64,000 nucleotides of DNA. Source: Chthonomonas sp. (GTDB lineage: Bacteria > Armatimonadota > Fimbriimonadia > Fimbriimonadales > Fimbriimonadaceae). The stretch is taken from NCBI GenBank assembly GCA_016788585.1, contig JAEURP010000014.1, positions 47,949-111,948 of the forward strand, read 5' to 3'. Both the position numbers and the translations under genes were made by a program. Numbering within the stretch: position 1 is the first letter of the stretch; every line of letters begins with the position of its first letter. Shown here piece after piece: positions 8,040 through 16,551 of the stretch. Below the pieces are notes generated by a model. That model was given only the letters and a program-made list of their open reading frames with translations, was not told the origin of the DNA and ran no database searches.

Positions 8040-9646
8040 CGAACCACGGCAGCGACATCGACTTCGATCACTGGCTGCTCTGGATCATCGGTGTGCACGC
8101 GAATCTTTCCTGTGTAGTTACCGGTATCGGTGACTCCCTTAAAAGTGATGTTGATCCGATACTCGCCCTTAGTGCCAAACGGTTCGAACGTGGCCGACAA
8201 TGCGGTCGAGACCGGTTCTACCCGAAGGACTTTGAACGGCTTGCCGGGGCGACTGATTCGCGTCGATGCCTGAGCCGCTTGCCCTACGCGCACTTCGCCA
8301 AGATAGACCCGTTGAGGGAGTGCGACAATGCCCTTCTGCAAGTAAAACGGAAAGGTCAATTGGTTGAACACCGGATCATCGGTATCGACCATAAGCCCCA
8401 CAGTGCGTCGGCCTGCGCCGATATTCGGACCAAAAATGAGGTCAAATCTGTAGCCCTTTCGGGCCATTGGGCCTTCGCTGTACTTTGAATCGGGCAAGGT
8501 TCCTTGCCAAGGCTCAAAGTCCACCATTCCGGTCGCGCCACCCGTGATCGAAGCCCCTAACACCTTTGTGTCGCCCTCAAGCGCCAAGTAGACGGTAGCC
8601 GTCCGGCCCGAATCGCTCACCTGAAGGACATCGGTAGCTTCTTCCCAAAGAAATCTGTAACGTGGCTTTGCCTCGAAGGTCACCGGAAAGATCCGAACCG
8701 GATTCTCAGGATCATTTGAGTAGATGTAAATGACCTTGGCGTGCTTACCAGGAAAGTCCATCGTATTGATCGCAACGCCAATTCCAGTGGTTTCACCCGG
8801 GGGAACAACCGTGCCCTGTCGGATTGTGAAGCAACCACAGTCCGGAACGATTCGGTACTGAAGCGGGGCCTTTCCTTTGTTGGTCAGCGTGATGCTGAAA
8901 CTAAGCGGTGCGCCCTGGATCGTCGGCTTGGCATCAAATCTCGCGGGCTGGATGGCCAACTCTGGTATTGCCGGGCTCAACCGCTGCTTCTTGGCTGCTG
9001 CCGTTCGCAGAGTCTGAACGCTCTTAAAGTTCTCGTTGATTAGAGTGAGGTAGCCGCGGAGGGGCGGATAGTGATCGTTGTACGAGCCTTCCGTCCGATA
9101 CATCGCGGCCCCGGTCTGCGGAAAGCGTGCCAGCCCAAGTGCCGACCCGATCGCGTAGGCGACTTCATTGTAAACATCCATACCTACCGACCTCGCCTTG
9201 GTTGGCCCACGCTGAAGGGCGATGACCGCGTCGATCGCTGGGTCGCTCGGCTCGATAGAGGTCAGGAAGACCGCGCCAGCCGGTCCGGCTGAGTCCGGAT
9301 TCGGCGGCAATGTGGTAGCAAAACTCACGTTTACTTCAGGAACATTGAATCCCTGGAAGCTCACTTTGAGCTCCGGAATCACGACTCTCCAAGCCTCGAC
9401 GGCCCGGTCACGAGCCGCCCGGAATTCGGTCTTCTGGACCGCACTCAGGCCCGTCTCGTCCCACTTCATCGAAATCGAGGCATCGGGTAAGCGGGCCGCT
9501 TTCGCGACCGCTTGAGGAAACTTGCCCGCCTCGAGATCGCGCATCACCGAGACCATGCCGCGCTGAAACCACTCGTTTGTGCCGGGGTTGATGGCCGGCC
9601 CCGGGGGGGCAGCAATCAAAGAGGCGGCGAGCAGTGCGGCGGTCAT
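8036..9646 (-). CDS. secreted DUF1573-domain protein
   Basis: This 536-residue exported protein has the signal peptide MTAALLAASLIAAPPGPA. The central part matches DUF1573, an Ig-like ASH-related fold (SFSITLTNKGKAPLQYR, a CGCFT motif, then VYIYSNDPENP). A second beta-rich repeat follows and ends with IRVHTDDPEQPVIEV. The N-terminal 200 residues have no clear relative. It is the first gene of a two-gene unit and overlaps the multihaem cytochrome by four bases, so it probably helps place or assemble that protein at the surface. No enzymatic motif is visible. Confidence 0.7.
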   Translation of the reverse strand: MTAALLAASLIAAPPGPAINPGTNEWFQRGMVSVMRDLEAGKFPQAVAKAARLPDASISMKWDETGLSAVQKTEFRAARDRAVEAWRVVIPELKVSFQGFNVPEVNVSFATTLPPNPDSAGPAGAVFLTSIEPSDPAIDAVIALQRGPTKARSVGMDVYNEVAYAIGSALGLARFPQTGAAMYRTEGSYNDHYPPLRGYLTLINENFKSVQTLRTAAAKKQRLSPAIPELAIQPARFDAKPTIQGAPLSFSITLTNKGKAPLQYRIVPDCGCFTIRQGTVVPPGETTGIGVAINTMDFPGKHAKVIYIYSNDPENPVRIFPVTFEAKPRYRFLWEEATDVLQVSDSGRTATVYLALEGDTKVLGASITGGATGMVDFEPWQGTLPDSKYSEGPMARKGYRFDLIFGPNIGAGRRTVGLMVDTDDPVFNQLTFPFYLQKGIVALPQRVYLGEVRVGQAAQASTRISRPGKPFKVLRVEPVSTALSATFEPFGTKGEYRINITFKGVTDTGNYTGKIRVHTDDPEQPVIEVDVAAVVR

Positions 9647-9662
9647 CTTGAGTTAGACGCGT

Positions 9663-10079
9663 TTACTTAACTAAACCTTCAGAGAACCACAGACCAAGTT
9701 CACGAGCTGCCGATTCCTCACCGTCGGAACTATGCGTGAGGTTATCGTCGATGGTCAATGCCAAGTCGCCGCGAACCGTGCCCGGCGTTGCTTCGATTGG
9801 GTTGGTCGCGCCCATCATGGTGCGAATTGCTTTGATCGCATTCGGCCCACTAACTGCCATGGCTACGATTGGCCCGCTAGTGAGGTAATCGCAAACATCT
9901 TTGAAGAATGGTCGTTCTCGGTGCTCGGCATAGTGCGTTTCCACCGTTTCGCGAGGGGCATTCATGAGCTTCATGCCAGAAATGACAAGGCCACGAGCTT
10001 CAACGCGGCGAGTGACTTCGCCAATGAGACCGCGGCTCACTCCGCCGGGCTTGATCAACACGAGAGTTGTTTCGTTCAC
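9663..10079 (-). CDS. ndk: nucleoside diphosphate kinase
   Basis: This 138-residue enzyme moves the gamma phosphate between nucleoside triphosphates and diphosphates through a phosphohistidine. It begins VNETTLVLIKPGGV, the standard Ndk N-terminus. The catalytic histidine lies in NLTHSSD, where most family members have NxxHGSD, so one Gly is replaced by Ser. I choose the GTG at 10079 because it matches the family length. The ATG at 10112 would add 11 unconserved residues. A TATCCT box lies 8 nt before the GTG. Confidence 0.92.
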   Translation of the reverse strand: MNETTLVLIKPGGVSRGLIGEVTRRVEARGLVISGMKLMNAPRETVETHYAEHRERPFFKDVCDYLTSGPIVAMAVSGPNAIKAIRTMMGATNPIEATPGTVRGDLALTIDDNLTHSSDGEESAARELGLWFSEGLVK

Positions 10080-10115
10080 GAGGTGAAAGGATACCTTTTG
10101 GGCTCCAATCACCGG

Positions 10116-11342
10116 CTAATTGTGGAGAGGCAAGGCTTGCTCGCAAGTCCGACCTGGGTACACGGAAAGCCCCTGTGCAAGCACGTCTAGCGCTTTCGCC
10201 AACTCCTCACAACGATAGACATAGGCGATCCGAACTTCATCTTTGCCCAAGCCATCGGTCTCATAGAATCCGGTACCCGGTGCCAGCATCACCGTTTTTC
10301 CTTCAAAGCTGAACTCCTCGAGGAGCCACTTGCAGAAGCGATCACAATCATCGATCGGCAGCCGAACCATGGCGTAGAAGGCGCCATTCACCTCAGGAAC
10401 GACAACCCCATTCAATTGCCTCAGTTTTCTGACCAAGAGGTCACGGCGATCCATGTATTCACTCTTCATGGATTCGAAGTAAGCGCGCGGAGTGTGACGT
10501 AAGGCAGCTTCAACGCCGACCTGCTCGATTGCCGGAGGCGAAAGCCTTGCTTGTGCGAACTTGACTGCAGAATGAAAGACCTCGGGATTGCGGCACATGA
10601 AGAACCCGACCCGGGCGCCACAGAGGCTGAACTTCTTGCTAACTGAGTCGATCGCGACGACGTTGCTTTCTAGGCCTTGCAAGTTCAAGACTGAAGGCAC
10701 TGGTACTCCCGTGTAGTTGAATTCGTGATAGACCTCGTCCGCGAAGATGAACAAGTCGTGTTTCAGGGCCAGCTCACGTAACCCTTCTAATTGGCCCCGG
10801 CCGTAAACCGTCCCCGTGGGGTTGTTCGGGTTGCAGATGAGGATCGCTTTGGTCTTTGGTGTAATTCTCTTCGCGAACTCGGCAACTGATGGCAACGCGT
10901 AATTGTCTTCGATCTTGGTCGTGATCGGGACGCACTTAATGCCCGCGATCGCAGCAAACCCGATGTAATTTGCGTACATCGGCTCGGGCACAATCACCTC
11001 ATCACCTTCATTGAGGCAAGCGAGCATCGCGAAGATGATTGCCTCGCTACCGGCGGTTGTTACGAAGATTTGATCGACCGTAATATCGATTCCCTTTTCC
11101 TTGTAATGTTCAACTGCAGCCTGCCGCAAGCCAATGTTTCCAGCCGAATTTGTATAAGCGACAATTGGATCTTTAATCCCCTTAATGGAATCCCAAAACT
11201 CTTTCGGCGCCTCGACATCAGGTTGTCCAATGTTGAGGTGATAAACCTGTGTCCCCCGTGCCTTGGCGGCGTCAGCATATGGGGCCAGTCTGCGGATTGG
11301 CGACTCCGGCGTGGCTTCGGCTCGGCGAGAAATATTGGGCAT
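10116..11342 (-). CDS. class I pyridoxal-phosphate aminotransferase (aspartate aminotransferase type)
   Basis: This 408-residue fold-type I aminotransferase shows the PLP-binding motifs: the NPNNPTGTVYGR loop, DEVYHEFNY with the Asp that binds the pyridine nitrogen, the Schiff-base lysine in DSVSKKFSLCG, and the Arg in the C-terminal EVRIAYVYR region. Family members transfer amino groups between aspartate or related amino acids and 2-oxoglutarate in the cytoplasm. ATG 11342 is preferred over the upstream in-frame start at 11378 because TACCCT lies 7 nt before it. The substrate cannot be read from the sequence. Confidence 0.88.
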   Translation of the reverse strand: MPNISRRAEATPESPIRRLAPYADAAKARGTQVYHLNIGQPDVEAPKEFWDSIKGIKDPIVAYTNSAGNIGLRQAAVEHYKEKGIDITVDQIFVTTAGSEAIIFAMLACLNEGDEVIVPEPMYANYIGFAAIAGIKCVPITTKIEDNYALPSVAEFAKRITPKTKAILICNPNNPTGTVYGRGQLEGLRELALKHDLFIFADEVYHEFNYTGVPVPSVLNLQGLESNVVAIDSVSKKFSLCGARVGFFMCRNPEVFHSAVKFAQARLSPPAIEQVGVEAALRHTPRAYFESMKSEYMDRRDLLVRKLRQLNGVVVPEVNGAFYAMVRLPIDDCDRFCKWLLEEFSFEGKTVMLAPGTGFYETDGLGKDEVRIAYVYRCEELAKALDVLAQGLSVYPGRTCEQALPLHN

Positions 11343-11355
11343 TACGTTCAGGGTA
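11343..11355 (-). promoter_or_regulatory. -10-like box TACCCT 7 nt before an aminotransferase start
   Basis: TACCCT on the minus strand (11350-11355) precedes ATG 11342 by seven bases. The box is weaker than TATACT, but the spacing matches the leaderless pattern seen elsewhere. Confidence 0.4.
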
Positions 11356-11485
11356 CCCGCCCTCGAAACCGGATCCAAAGGGAAACGACAAACTGACCTT
11401 ACAAGGATTAACAGCTTCTCGAAGTAAAAAACTTCACAAGTTGCCCTAAAGATCCTGACAGAAATACCAATAAGCCAACCAGGAC

Positions 11486-11743
11486 ATGACGGAGCTGCCG
11501 AAAATCATCGGAGGCCTTTTGGCAATCGCCGCACTATCGGCGAGCCTATTCAACGGCGTCGACCCCATCCAGTGCCTCATCCGAGGAGCAATTGCATGGA
11601 TTATTGGGTCAGCCGCCGGAGCAATGTGGAACCTGTTCTTTAGCAAGCCAACGCCGGTTCGACTCATTCTTGAGTCCACCGCTTCTGGAACCAACCAGGC
11701 ACAGGCGAGCCCAGAAGAACCCGAATCCAAGCTAGCTGCGTAA
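11486..11743 (+). CDS. small membrane protein, unrecognised
   Basis: This 85-residue protein has a hydrophobic N-terminal region of about 50 residues that could form one or two helices (GGLLAIAALSASLF, then AIAWIIGSAAGAMWNLFF) and a polar C-terminal tail rich in Ser, Glu and Ala. It lies 27 nt upstream of the sigma-28-type factor on the same strand, so a motility-linked role is possible. The sequence itself does not show a function. Confidence 0.55.
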   Translation: MTELPKIIGGLLAIAALSASLFNGVDPIQCLIRGAIAWIIGSAAGAMWNLFFSKPTPVRLILESTASGTNQAQASPEEPESKLAA

Positions 11744-11770
11744 TCGTCCTGAATGAGGTTGAGGGGACCA

Positions 11771-12556
11771 ATGCCACTATCCGCCGAACAACTTAAAACC
11801 GCCTGGGTCGATTTCAAGGTCTACAAAGACGCCGAAGCACGCGTCGACTTGATCAATCACTATAGCTACCTAGTAAAGATCACTAGCGGTCGTCTCGTTA
11901 CTAGCATTCCCGGCGGTATGGACAAAGAAGACCTTATTGGCGCCGGTGTAATCGGGCTCGTCAAGAGCGTCGATCAATTTGATCCAACCCGGGATGTCAA
12001 GTTCGAAACTTACGCGATTGCGCTCATTCGCGGCGCCATCCTTGAGATGTTGCGCGATGACGATTGGGTGCCACGATCAATCCGAGAGAAACTCAAAGCG
12101 TTGGACCGTGCCCAGCTTGCACTTGAGGGCCAATTTGGCCGCCCTCCAACCGAAAGAGAGCTTGCGGAAACACTTGGGGTAAGCGAAATGGAGATCAGCG
12201 AGCTAATGGTTCGCATGGGGCGCACCAATATCTACTCGCTCGATGACATTTTGGGCAGTGGTCATGGCGACTCCGACGACAGTGTTCACTTTGTTGAGAT
12301 GATTGTCGACGAAAATGCCAGTACAAGTGGTGAGGTCGAGGGCCGAGAGATTCGAAGAATCCTCGCATCGGGCATCGACCGGCTACCCGAGCGAGAACGC
12401 ATGGTTGTTGCACTTTACTACTTCGAGGGGCTCACCTTTAGGGAAATTGGCAAACTCCTTGGTGTCAGTGAGTCCCGCGTATATCAACTCCACACCCAAG
12501 CCATGGGGCGATTGCGAAATTTTATGAAGGACCAGACATCCGTTAGCGCGGCCTGA
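11771..12556 (+). CDS. fliA: RNA polymerase sigma factor, FliA/WhiG (sigma-28) family
   Basis: This 261-residue sigma factor has regions 2, 3 and 4. Region 2 reads LINHYSYLVKITSGRL and DLIGAGVIGLVKSVDQFDP; region 3 has RDDDWVPRSIREK, typical of FliA; region 4 ends in a helix-turn-helix, TFREIGKLLGVSESRVYQLH. The family directs transcription of late flagellar and chemotaxis genes. ATG 11771 is preferred over 11753 because GAGGGG sits 4 nt before it, one of the few clear Shine-Dalgarno sequences in the window. The gene follows a small membrane protein and is probably co-transcribed with it. Confidence 0.88.
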   Translation: MPLSAEQLKTAWVDFKVYKDAEARVDLINHYSYLVKITSGRLVTSIPGGMDKEDLIGAGVIGLVKSVDQFDPTRDVKFETYAIALIRGAILEMLRDDDWVPRSIREKLKALDRAQLALEGQFGRPPTERELAETLGVSEMEISELMVRMGRTNIYSLDDILGSGHGDSDDSVHFVEMIVDENASTSGEVEGREIRRILASGIDRLPERERMVVALYYFEGLTFREIGKLLGVSESRVYQLHTQAMGRLRNFMKDQTSVSAA

Positions 12557-12641
12557 ACGGGTACAAATGCGTTGCGCTGGCACTTTCGGCATGATAGTTG
12601 CGTTTCCTATTCGTGCCCTTCAACCAGGCATTGGCTCGTAA

Positions 12642-12654
12642 TAATACTAGGACT
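12642..12654 (+). promoter_or_regulatory. -10 box TAATACT 6 nt before the PpiC start
   Basis: TAATACT (12642-12648) is followed by AGGACT and ATG 12655. This supports a leaderless mRNA and the lipoprotein start chosen for the gene. Confidence 0.55.
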
Positions 12655-13719
12655 ATGAAGAACCTCACAATTTTTGCAATGGCAGCTTTGGCATCCGTGC
12701 TCATCACCGGTTGCAACAAGCCGGCCGAAAGTGTCGCGATCGTCAATGGCGAGGCCATCACGATGGATGACTTCGTACAGCACCTAAAAGTGAAGCCCGA
12801 GGTCTTGGTTGTCGACAACAATGGCAATGTCGGCGGGGCTCGCGTCGCTGAAACTTTGGCCTTCCAAGCAATGCAGGACCTCATTAATCAGCGGATGATC
12901 CTGCAACTTGCTAAGGATATGAAGGTTGAGCCTACCGCCAAGGACATTGAGAACGAAGTCACCTTCCAGAAGAAGCGAGACTCCCAGTACGTAACGAGGC
13001 TTCTAGATCGTGGCTTGTCCCTGCAAGCCATCAAGGCAAGCATCAAGGTTGATCTTGCTCGCGAGAACCTTTTGACCCACTCGATTAAGGTGACCGATCA
13101 AGAAGTTTCCGATTGGATTAAGAACAACCCCGAAGCGTTTGTCGTACCGATGACCGTGGATTCCCTTTGGATCTTCGTGAAGGACGATCGAGGCCGAAGA
13201 GACGTGGACCGCGCCCTGCAAGCCGGTGGAAACTTCGAAACAGTGGCCTCACGATACAGCGAGGCCCCTCAGGCCAAAACTAATGGCGGCCAATTCCCTC
13301 AGCGGGTTCCTGAGCTAGTCCCCGCAAAGGAAATACAAGATATTCTGAAGACGGTTCCAGCAGGCAAGGAAAGCGCTTGGGTTCAACTCCAAGACGGCTG
13401 GGCCAAGTTCTTCATTCAATCCAGAACCCCTTCAAGCAAGAAGGAGGTAACCGATACGGATCGCGTCCTCATCAAGCGGCGCATGGCCGCCGAACGGGGC
13501 CGCATCGCGAATGATCTCGAAAAGCGACTGCGCGACAAGTTGCAGAACGCCAAGATCACCATCTCAATGCGCGAACTCAAGAAGCCATGGGAAGCGGCCG
13601 TCGAGGCACTTAAGAACCAAACCGAAGACCAAAACCGTGTGAAGTCGCCCACCGATGAATCCTCGCCCGTGAACGAAAAACCAGGCTCCGAGGCTACAGG
13701 CTCGACAGGCGGCCGCTAA
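12655..13719 (+). CDS. SurA/PpiC-type peptidyl-prolyl isomerase lipoprotein
   Basis: This 354-residue exported foldase has the lipobox LITGC with Cys20, so it should be membrane-anchored on the outer face. A SurA-N-like helical region follows (VAIVNGEAITMDDFV, then LINQRMILQLAKDM). The parvulin-type rotamase domain lies around residues 175-275 (FETVASRYSEAP, NGGQFPQRVPELVP). A charged tail ends the protein. Family members isomerise prolyl bonds and help exported proteins fold. The 3' end overlaps a convergent small gene by 26 bases. Confidence 0.85.
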   Translation: MKNLTIFAMAALASVLITGCNKPAESVAIVNGEAITMDDFVQHLKVKPEVLVVDNNGNVGGARVAETLAFQAMQDLINQRMILQLAKDMKVEPTAKDIENEVTFQKKRDSQYVTRLLDRGLSLQAIKASIKVDLARENLLTHSIKVTDQEVSDWIKNNPEAFVVPMTVDSLWIFVKDDRGRRDVDRALQAGGNFETVASRYSEAPQAKTNGGQFPQRVPELVPAKEIQDILKTVPAGKESAWVQLQDGWAKFFIQSRTPSSKKEVTDTDRVLIKRRMAAERGRIANDLEKRLRDKLQNAKITISMRELKKPWEAAVEALKNQTEDQNRVKSPTDESSPVNEKPGSEATGSTGGR

Positions 13720-13993
13720 GCCTTTCGCACTCATCGATCGAAAACTCACCCGATTCGATGAACTGCTGAAGTTCTTGCTTGAGATTCGAAAACTGGCCCG
13801 ATTCCCAAACCCCTAGTGGGTCGCCAACTTGGTCTAACTTGACCAAAGAAAGGCGAAGGGAGTCGGGCTTTTCTGCACCCAGGACGTCCAAATATCGATC
13901 GAGGAGATCGCTAACTGATGTAAAAACGCCACGTACACTTCGGTCGCCTTGGCGTGTTTCTTCAACGACCCAATAGATTCTTCGAAACTGCAT
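13694..13993 (-). CDS. hypothetical 99-residue protein
   Basis: This small, acidic, soluble protein begins MQFRRIYWVVEETRQGD and ends with helical segments (LKQELQQFIESGEF). It has no cysteines or membrane segments and I recognise no family. It converges on the PpiC gene and overlaps its last 26 bases. A TAAACT box lies 12 nt upstream of the ATG. Coding is plausible but not proven. Confidence 0.5.
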   Translation of the reverse strand: MQFRRIYWVVEETRQGDRSVRGVFTSVSDLLDRYLDVLGAEKPDSLRLSLVKLDQVGDPLGVWESGQFSNLKQELQQFIESGEFSIDECERLSGRLSSL

Positions 13994-14076
13994 TGTTCCG
14001 GCGCTAGTTTAGCGCAGGGAGAATGCTCCTGCAAGGGCCAATATCACTGAGCCCTCTATTCTTGCCGGTGCGAACT

Positions 14077-14994
14077 TTAAGCAGACCAAACAAATGGATC
14101 ATTATCGGTAAGCACACGCGCCTTGCCAATCGCCTCAAGCAAATACTCTGGCAATGTAAAACAGGCATGGTGGAATCGCGGCGTATAGTAACGATTTTTC
14201 ACCCCGCGGGCCGCAAATCGTTGGCTGATCTCCTCTTGAGTCAAAGCGAGTGGATCATGCTTCTTGCTAGCCAAAACAAATGCCCAGGGCTGGAAGAAGG
14301 TGTTTACCATCCCGTAGTACCCAGCCACGTAGGGGAACGACTCTTGCAGCGACTTCACGCAGCATGCAAAGCACTCGGGGTAGTTCTCACTGGCTGAACC
14401 CGCTTGCATAGCCAAGACGCCATCATCGCTCAGCGCATCACGACAAATCTCAAAGTACTCCTTGGTAAAGAGCATTTGTCCAGGCCCCTCTTCGTGCGGG
14501 TTTGGCAGGTCACTCAGAATAACATCCCAATTGTTGCCCTTCTCTGCATCAAGCCATGCCCGGGCATCGGTGTGAAGAAGGGTGGTTCGCGGATCTTCGA
14601 AGGCACCTTGATGCCATTCCGGCATGTGAACTTTCACCATGTCGACCAGTTCCTCGTCGATGTCGACCATTGTTGCCTGCTTCACCGTGTTGTGCTTTAG
14701 CGCTTCCCGCAAGGTGGCCCCTTCCCCACCGCCACAGACAACGACCCGCTGCGGGTTGGGGTGCACCGTCATCGCCGGCTGGCTCATGCACTCGTGAAAG
14801 ATGTACTCGTCTAGCAAGCTGGTTTGAATGTTGTAATCCAGGAAGAGGCTCTTACCAAATCTGGGCACTTCGCAGATCTGATAGGTCTGATACTGCGTCT
14901 TGCCCTCAAGTAGCATCTTGCTCACCCGAAATTGCCAAAGTGCGGCATCGGTGTGCGTCTCGGTAATGAACATTCCTGTAGCGTCGCTTGACAT
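14077..14994 (-). CDS. speE: spermidine/polyamine aminopropyltransferase
   Basis: This 305-residue enzyme adds an aminopropyl group from decarboxylated AdoMet to a polyamine such as putrescine. The AdoMet-site glycine loop is VVCGGGEGATLRE, followed by DIDEELVDM, and the catalytic aspartates lie in HTDARAWL and LSDLPNPHEEG. The N-terminal beta domain contains YQTYQICEVPRFGKSLFLD. AdoMet decarboxylase, which makes its co-substrate, lies about 2.7 kb away (speD, 17696-18313) on the same strand but not in the same operon. Substrate preference (spermidine, thermospermine or other) cannot be read. Confidence 0.9.
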   Translation of the reverse strand: MSSDATGMFITETHTDAALWQFRVSKMLLEGKTQYQTYQICEVPRFGKSLFLDYNIQTSLLDEYIFHECMSQPAMTVHPNPQRVVVCGGGEGATLREALKHNTVKQATMVDIDEELVDMVKVHMPEWHQGAFEDPRTTLLHTDARAWLDAEKGNNWDVILSDLPNPHEEGPGQMLFTKEYFEICRDALSDDGVLAMQAGSASENYPECFACCVKSLQESFPYVAGYYGMVNTFFQPWAFVLASKKHDPLALTQEEISQRFAARGVKNRYYTPRFHHACFTLPEYLLEAIGKARVLTDNDPFVWSA

Positions 14995-15021
14995 GTGGTC
15001 CCGGGGGACGATTATGGCACC

Positions 15022-16347
15022 TTAAGCGGAGCCCATCACGCGCCGCCGCCTCATCAAGACTCTTGGCGTCAAACGGTAGCACTCTGCCAGGCGCTCCTTT
15101 TCAACCTGCAACCATAACCGCTGACCCTGGATGGGGTCTTGCTGCGAAATGGCCTCGGATAGTGCCTCTCGCAAATACCACTGGGCTACCGTGTGCTGTG
15201 TTGCCTTGGCATTGATCAGGGCCGATCTCAAGAGTTCTTGGGCACGAACTGCTTCCCGACTTCGAATGAGACTCTCTGCCTCAGCCATCTGTAGCACGAA
15301 AAAAGCAGCAAGGTCGATTGCCGGGTGACCCTCTGATCGAGCTCGATCAATCACTTCTTGCGACCCGTCAAGCTCATTAGCCTCCGCCAAGAGCACTGAG
15401 TAGTTTGCCAAGAAGTGGATCCTATCAACGCGAGTTGCCTTTCTCAAATGGGCCTCGGCTGATCGCATCGTGGCGAGGCCCTCGCTGAGACCCCCGTTGT
15501 TCCAAAAAAATGTCGCCTTTGCGTTTAGAACGAGCAGGCGCATCGAATCAGCTCGGTCGCTGGAACTGAGAATAGACAGCCACTCAGTAGCCTGATCGAT
15601 GTCGCCCAGCTCCAGCAAGTGAAACATGACTTGGGAACTTGTTCTTGCCATGGCTTCTGGGTCACGTAACCGTTTTGCAATCTTAAATGCCCGAAGATAA
15701 TGATCTCGCGCTAAGCGCACTTGGCCAGCCCGAAAGGCCGCGGCGCCTCTCAGTTCTTCGTATTCGCACGAGAATGAATCCCCCAAGCGTTTTGGCCTGG
15801 CTTTACCCAGCAAGCCTGAAAGAACGTCGGTTGGCAACCCGTTTGCTAATAGCGGCATGCTCGCAAGTGCCTGCCTCGCGGTTTCAGCATCGAAGTCCGC
15901 AAGGGAGTTCACCAGCTCTCCAAACTTCTGGATGGGATGGGGGGCCGGCATTCCTGGGGAGATAGACCACGAGGCCCGAAACTCATCGACCCAAGGATGA
16001 TCGAGCATTGGCGCAATTTGGGGCCCCGTTGCCTGTTCACCATTCGGAAGCTTGAGGATTATCTGGCAACGACACTTGAGTCTAACTTGAGAAAAACTCG
16101 TCTCGATCGTGCCTTCCGGCAACCACTTCCGCAATCGAAAAATCGTTTGCCGAACGGAGTTGAGTCGGGCTGATTCCAAACCGGAAGCAAAGAAACGGCG
16201 ACCCAATTCGGAACGCAGAACCCATGATCCGGGCGTTCGAGCCAAGAACAAAAGCATGGCCCCAGTTACTTGAGTTGGAGGTGGGCCCAAGTCTTCGCCT
16301 TGCCACAAGGCCTGAAATTGCCCTCCGCAATGAATGGTCAGCACCAT
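15022..16347 (-). CDS. SARP/BTAD-like transcriptional regulator with TPR-type C-terminus
   Basis: This 441-residue protein has a winged-helix-like N-terminus of about 95 residues (LRSELGRRFF, SVRQTIFRLRKWLPEG) like the OmpR/SARP DNA-binding domain. An alpha-helical region follows, made of repeats of about 35-40 residues with TPR character (ARDHYLRAFKIAKRLRD, ATMRSAEAHLRKA). There is no ATPase motif and no phosphorylation domain. It should bind DNA in the cytoplasm. It faces the Rieske oxygenase gene across a 204-base divergent gap, so control of that gene or of itself is possible. TAAGAT lies 9 nt before the ATG. Confidence 0.55.
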   Translation of the reverse strand: MVLTIHCGGQFQALWQGEDLGPPPTQVTGAMLLFLARTPGSWVLRSELGRRFFASGLESARLNSVRQTIFRLRKWLPEGTIETSFSQVRLKCRCQIILKLPNGEQATGPQIAPMLDHPWVDEFRASWSISPGMPAPHPIQKFGELVNSLADFDAETARQALASMPLLANGLPTDVLSGLLGKARPKRLGDSFSCEYEELRGAAAFRAGQVRLARDHYLRAFKIAKRLRDPEAMARTSSQVMFHLLELGDIDQATEWLSILSSSDRADSMRLLVLNAKATFFWNNGGLSEGLATMRSAEAHLRKATRVDRIHFLANYSVLLAEANELDGSQEVIDRARSEGHPAIDLAAFFVLQMAEAESLIRSREAVRAQELLRSALINAKATQHTVAQWYLREALSEAISQQDPIQGQRLWLQVEKERLAECYRLTPRVLMRRRRVMGSA

Positions 16348-16503
16348 TTGGTTAACATCTTAGCATGGAAATTGCCATTGTAAATAACGCCTTTGTAACG
16401 AATCGGCGACGTATCATGATTTAGCTTAGGCGACATTTTCCGCCGGGGCGTTTTTGTGAGGAGTTTGTTACAGTACGATTTTTAGCTGGATTTGCAATCT
16501 TTT

Positions 16504-16531
16504 GGCCCCGACCATGTCGGGGCCCTTTTTT
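16504..16531 (+). terminator. intrinsic terminator with 9-bp perfect stem
   Basis: GGCCCCGAC (16504-16512) pairs with GTCGGGGCC (16516-16524) across a CAT loop, followed by six T residues. It lies immediately upstream of the Rieske oxygenase promoter and would end a short plus-strand transcript from the divergent region. Confidence 0.8.
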
Positions 16532-16540
16532 GTACTAAGC

Positions 16541-16551
16541 TAGTCTTAACG
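16541..16551 (+). promoter_or_regulatory. -10 box TAGTCT 5 nt before the Rieske oxygenase start
   Basis: TAGTCT (16541-16546) precedes ATG 16552 by five bases, directly after the terminator, so the oxygenase has its own, probably leaderless, transcript. Confidence 0.45.

Larger units (their letters stand above)
16348..16551 (+). other. divergent intergenic region with an orphan terminator; possible small RNA
   Basis: No protein gene is seen. On the plus strand a perfect terminator (16504-16531) lies just before the promoter of the Rieske oxygenase gene, yet no plus-strand gene precedes it. A short transcript starting in 16380-16450 would end there. I cannot point to a convincing -35/-10 pair, so a small RNA is only a possibility. 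Confidence 0.3.
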
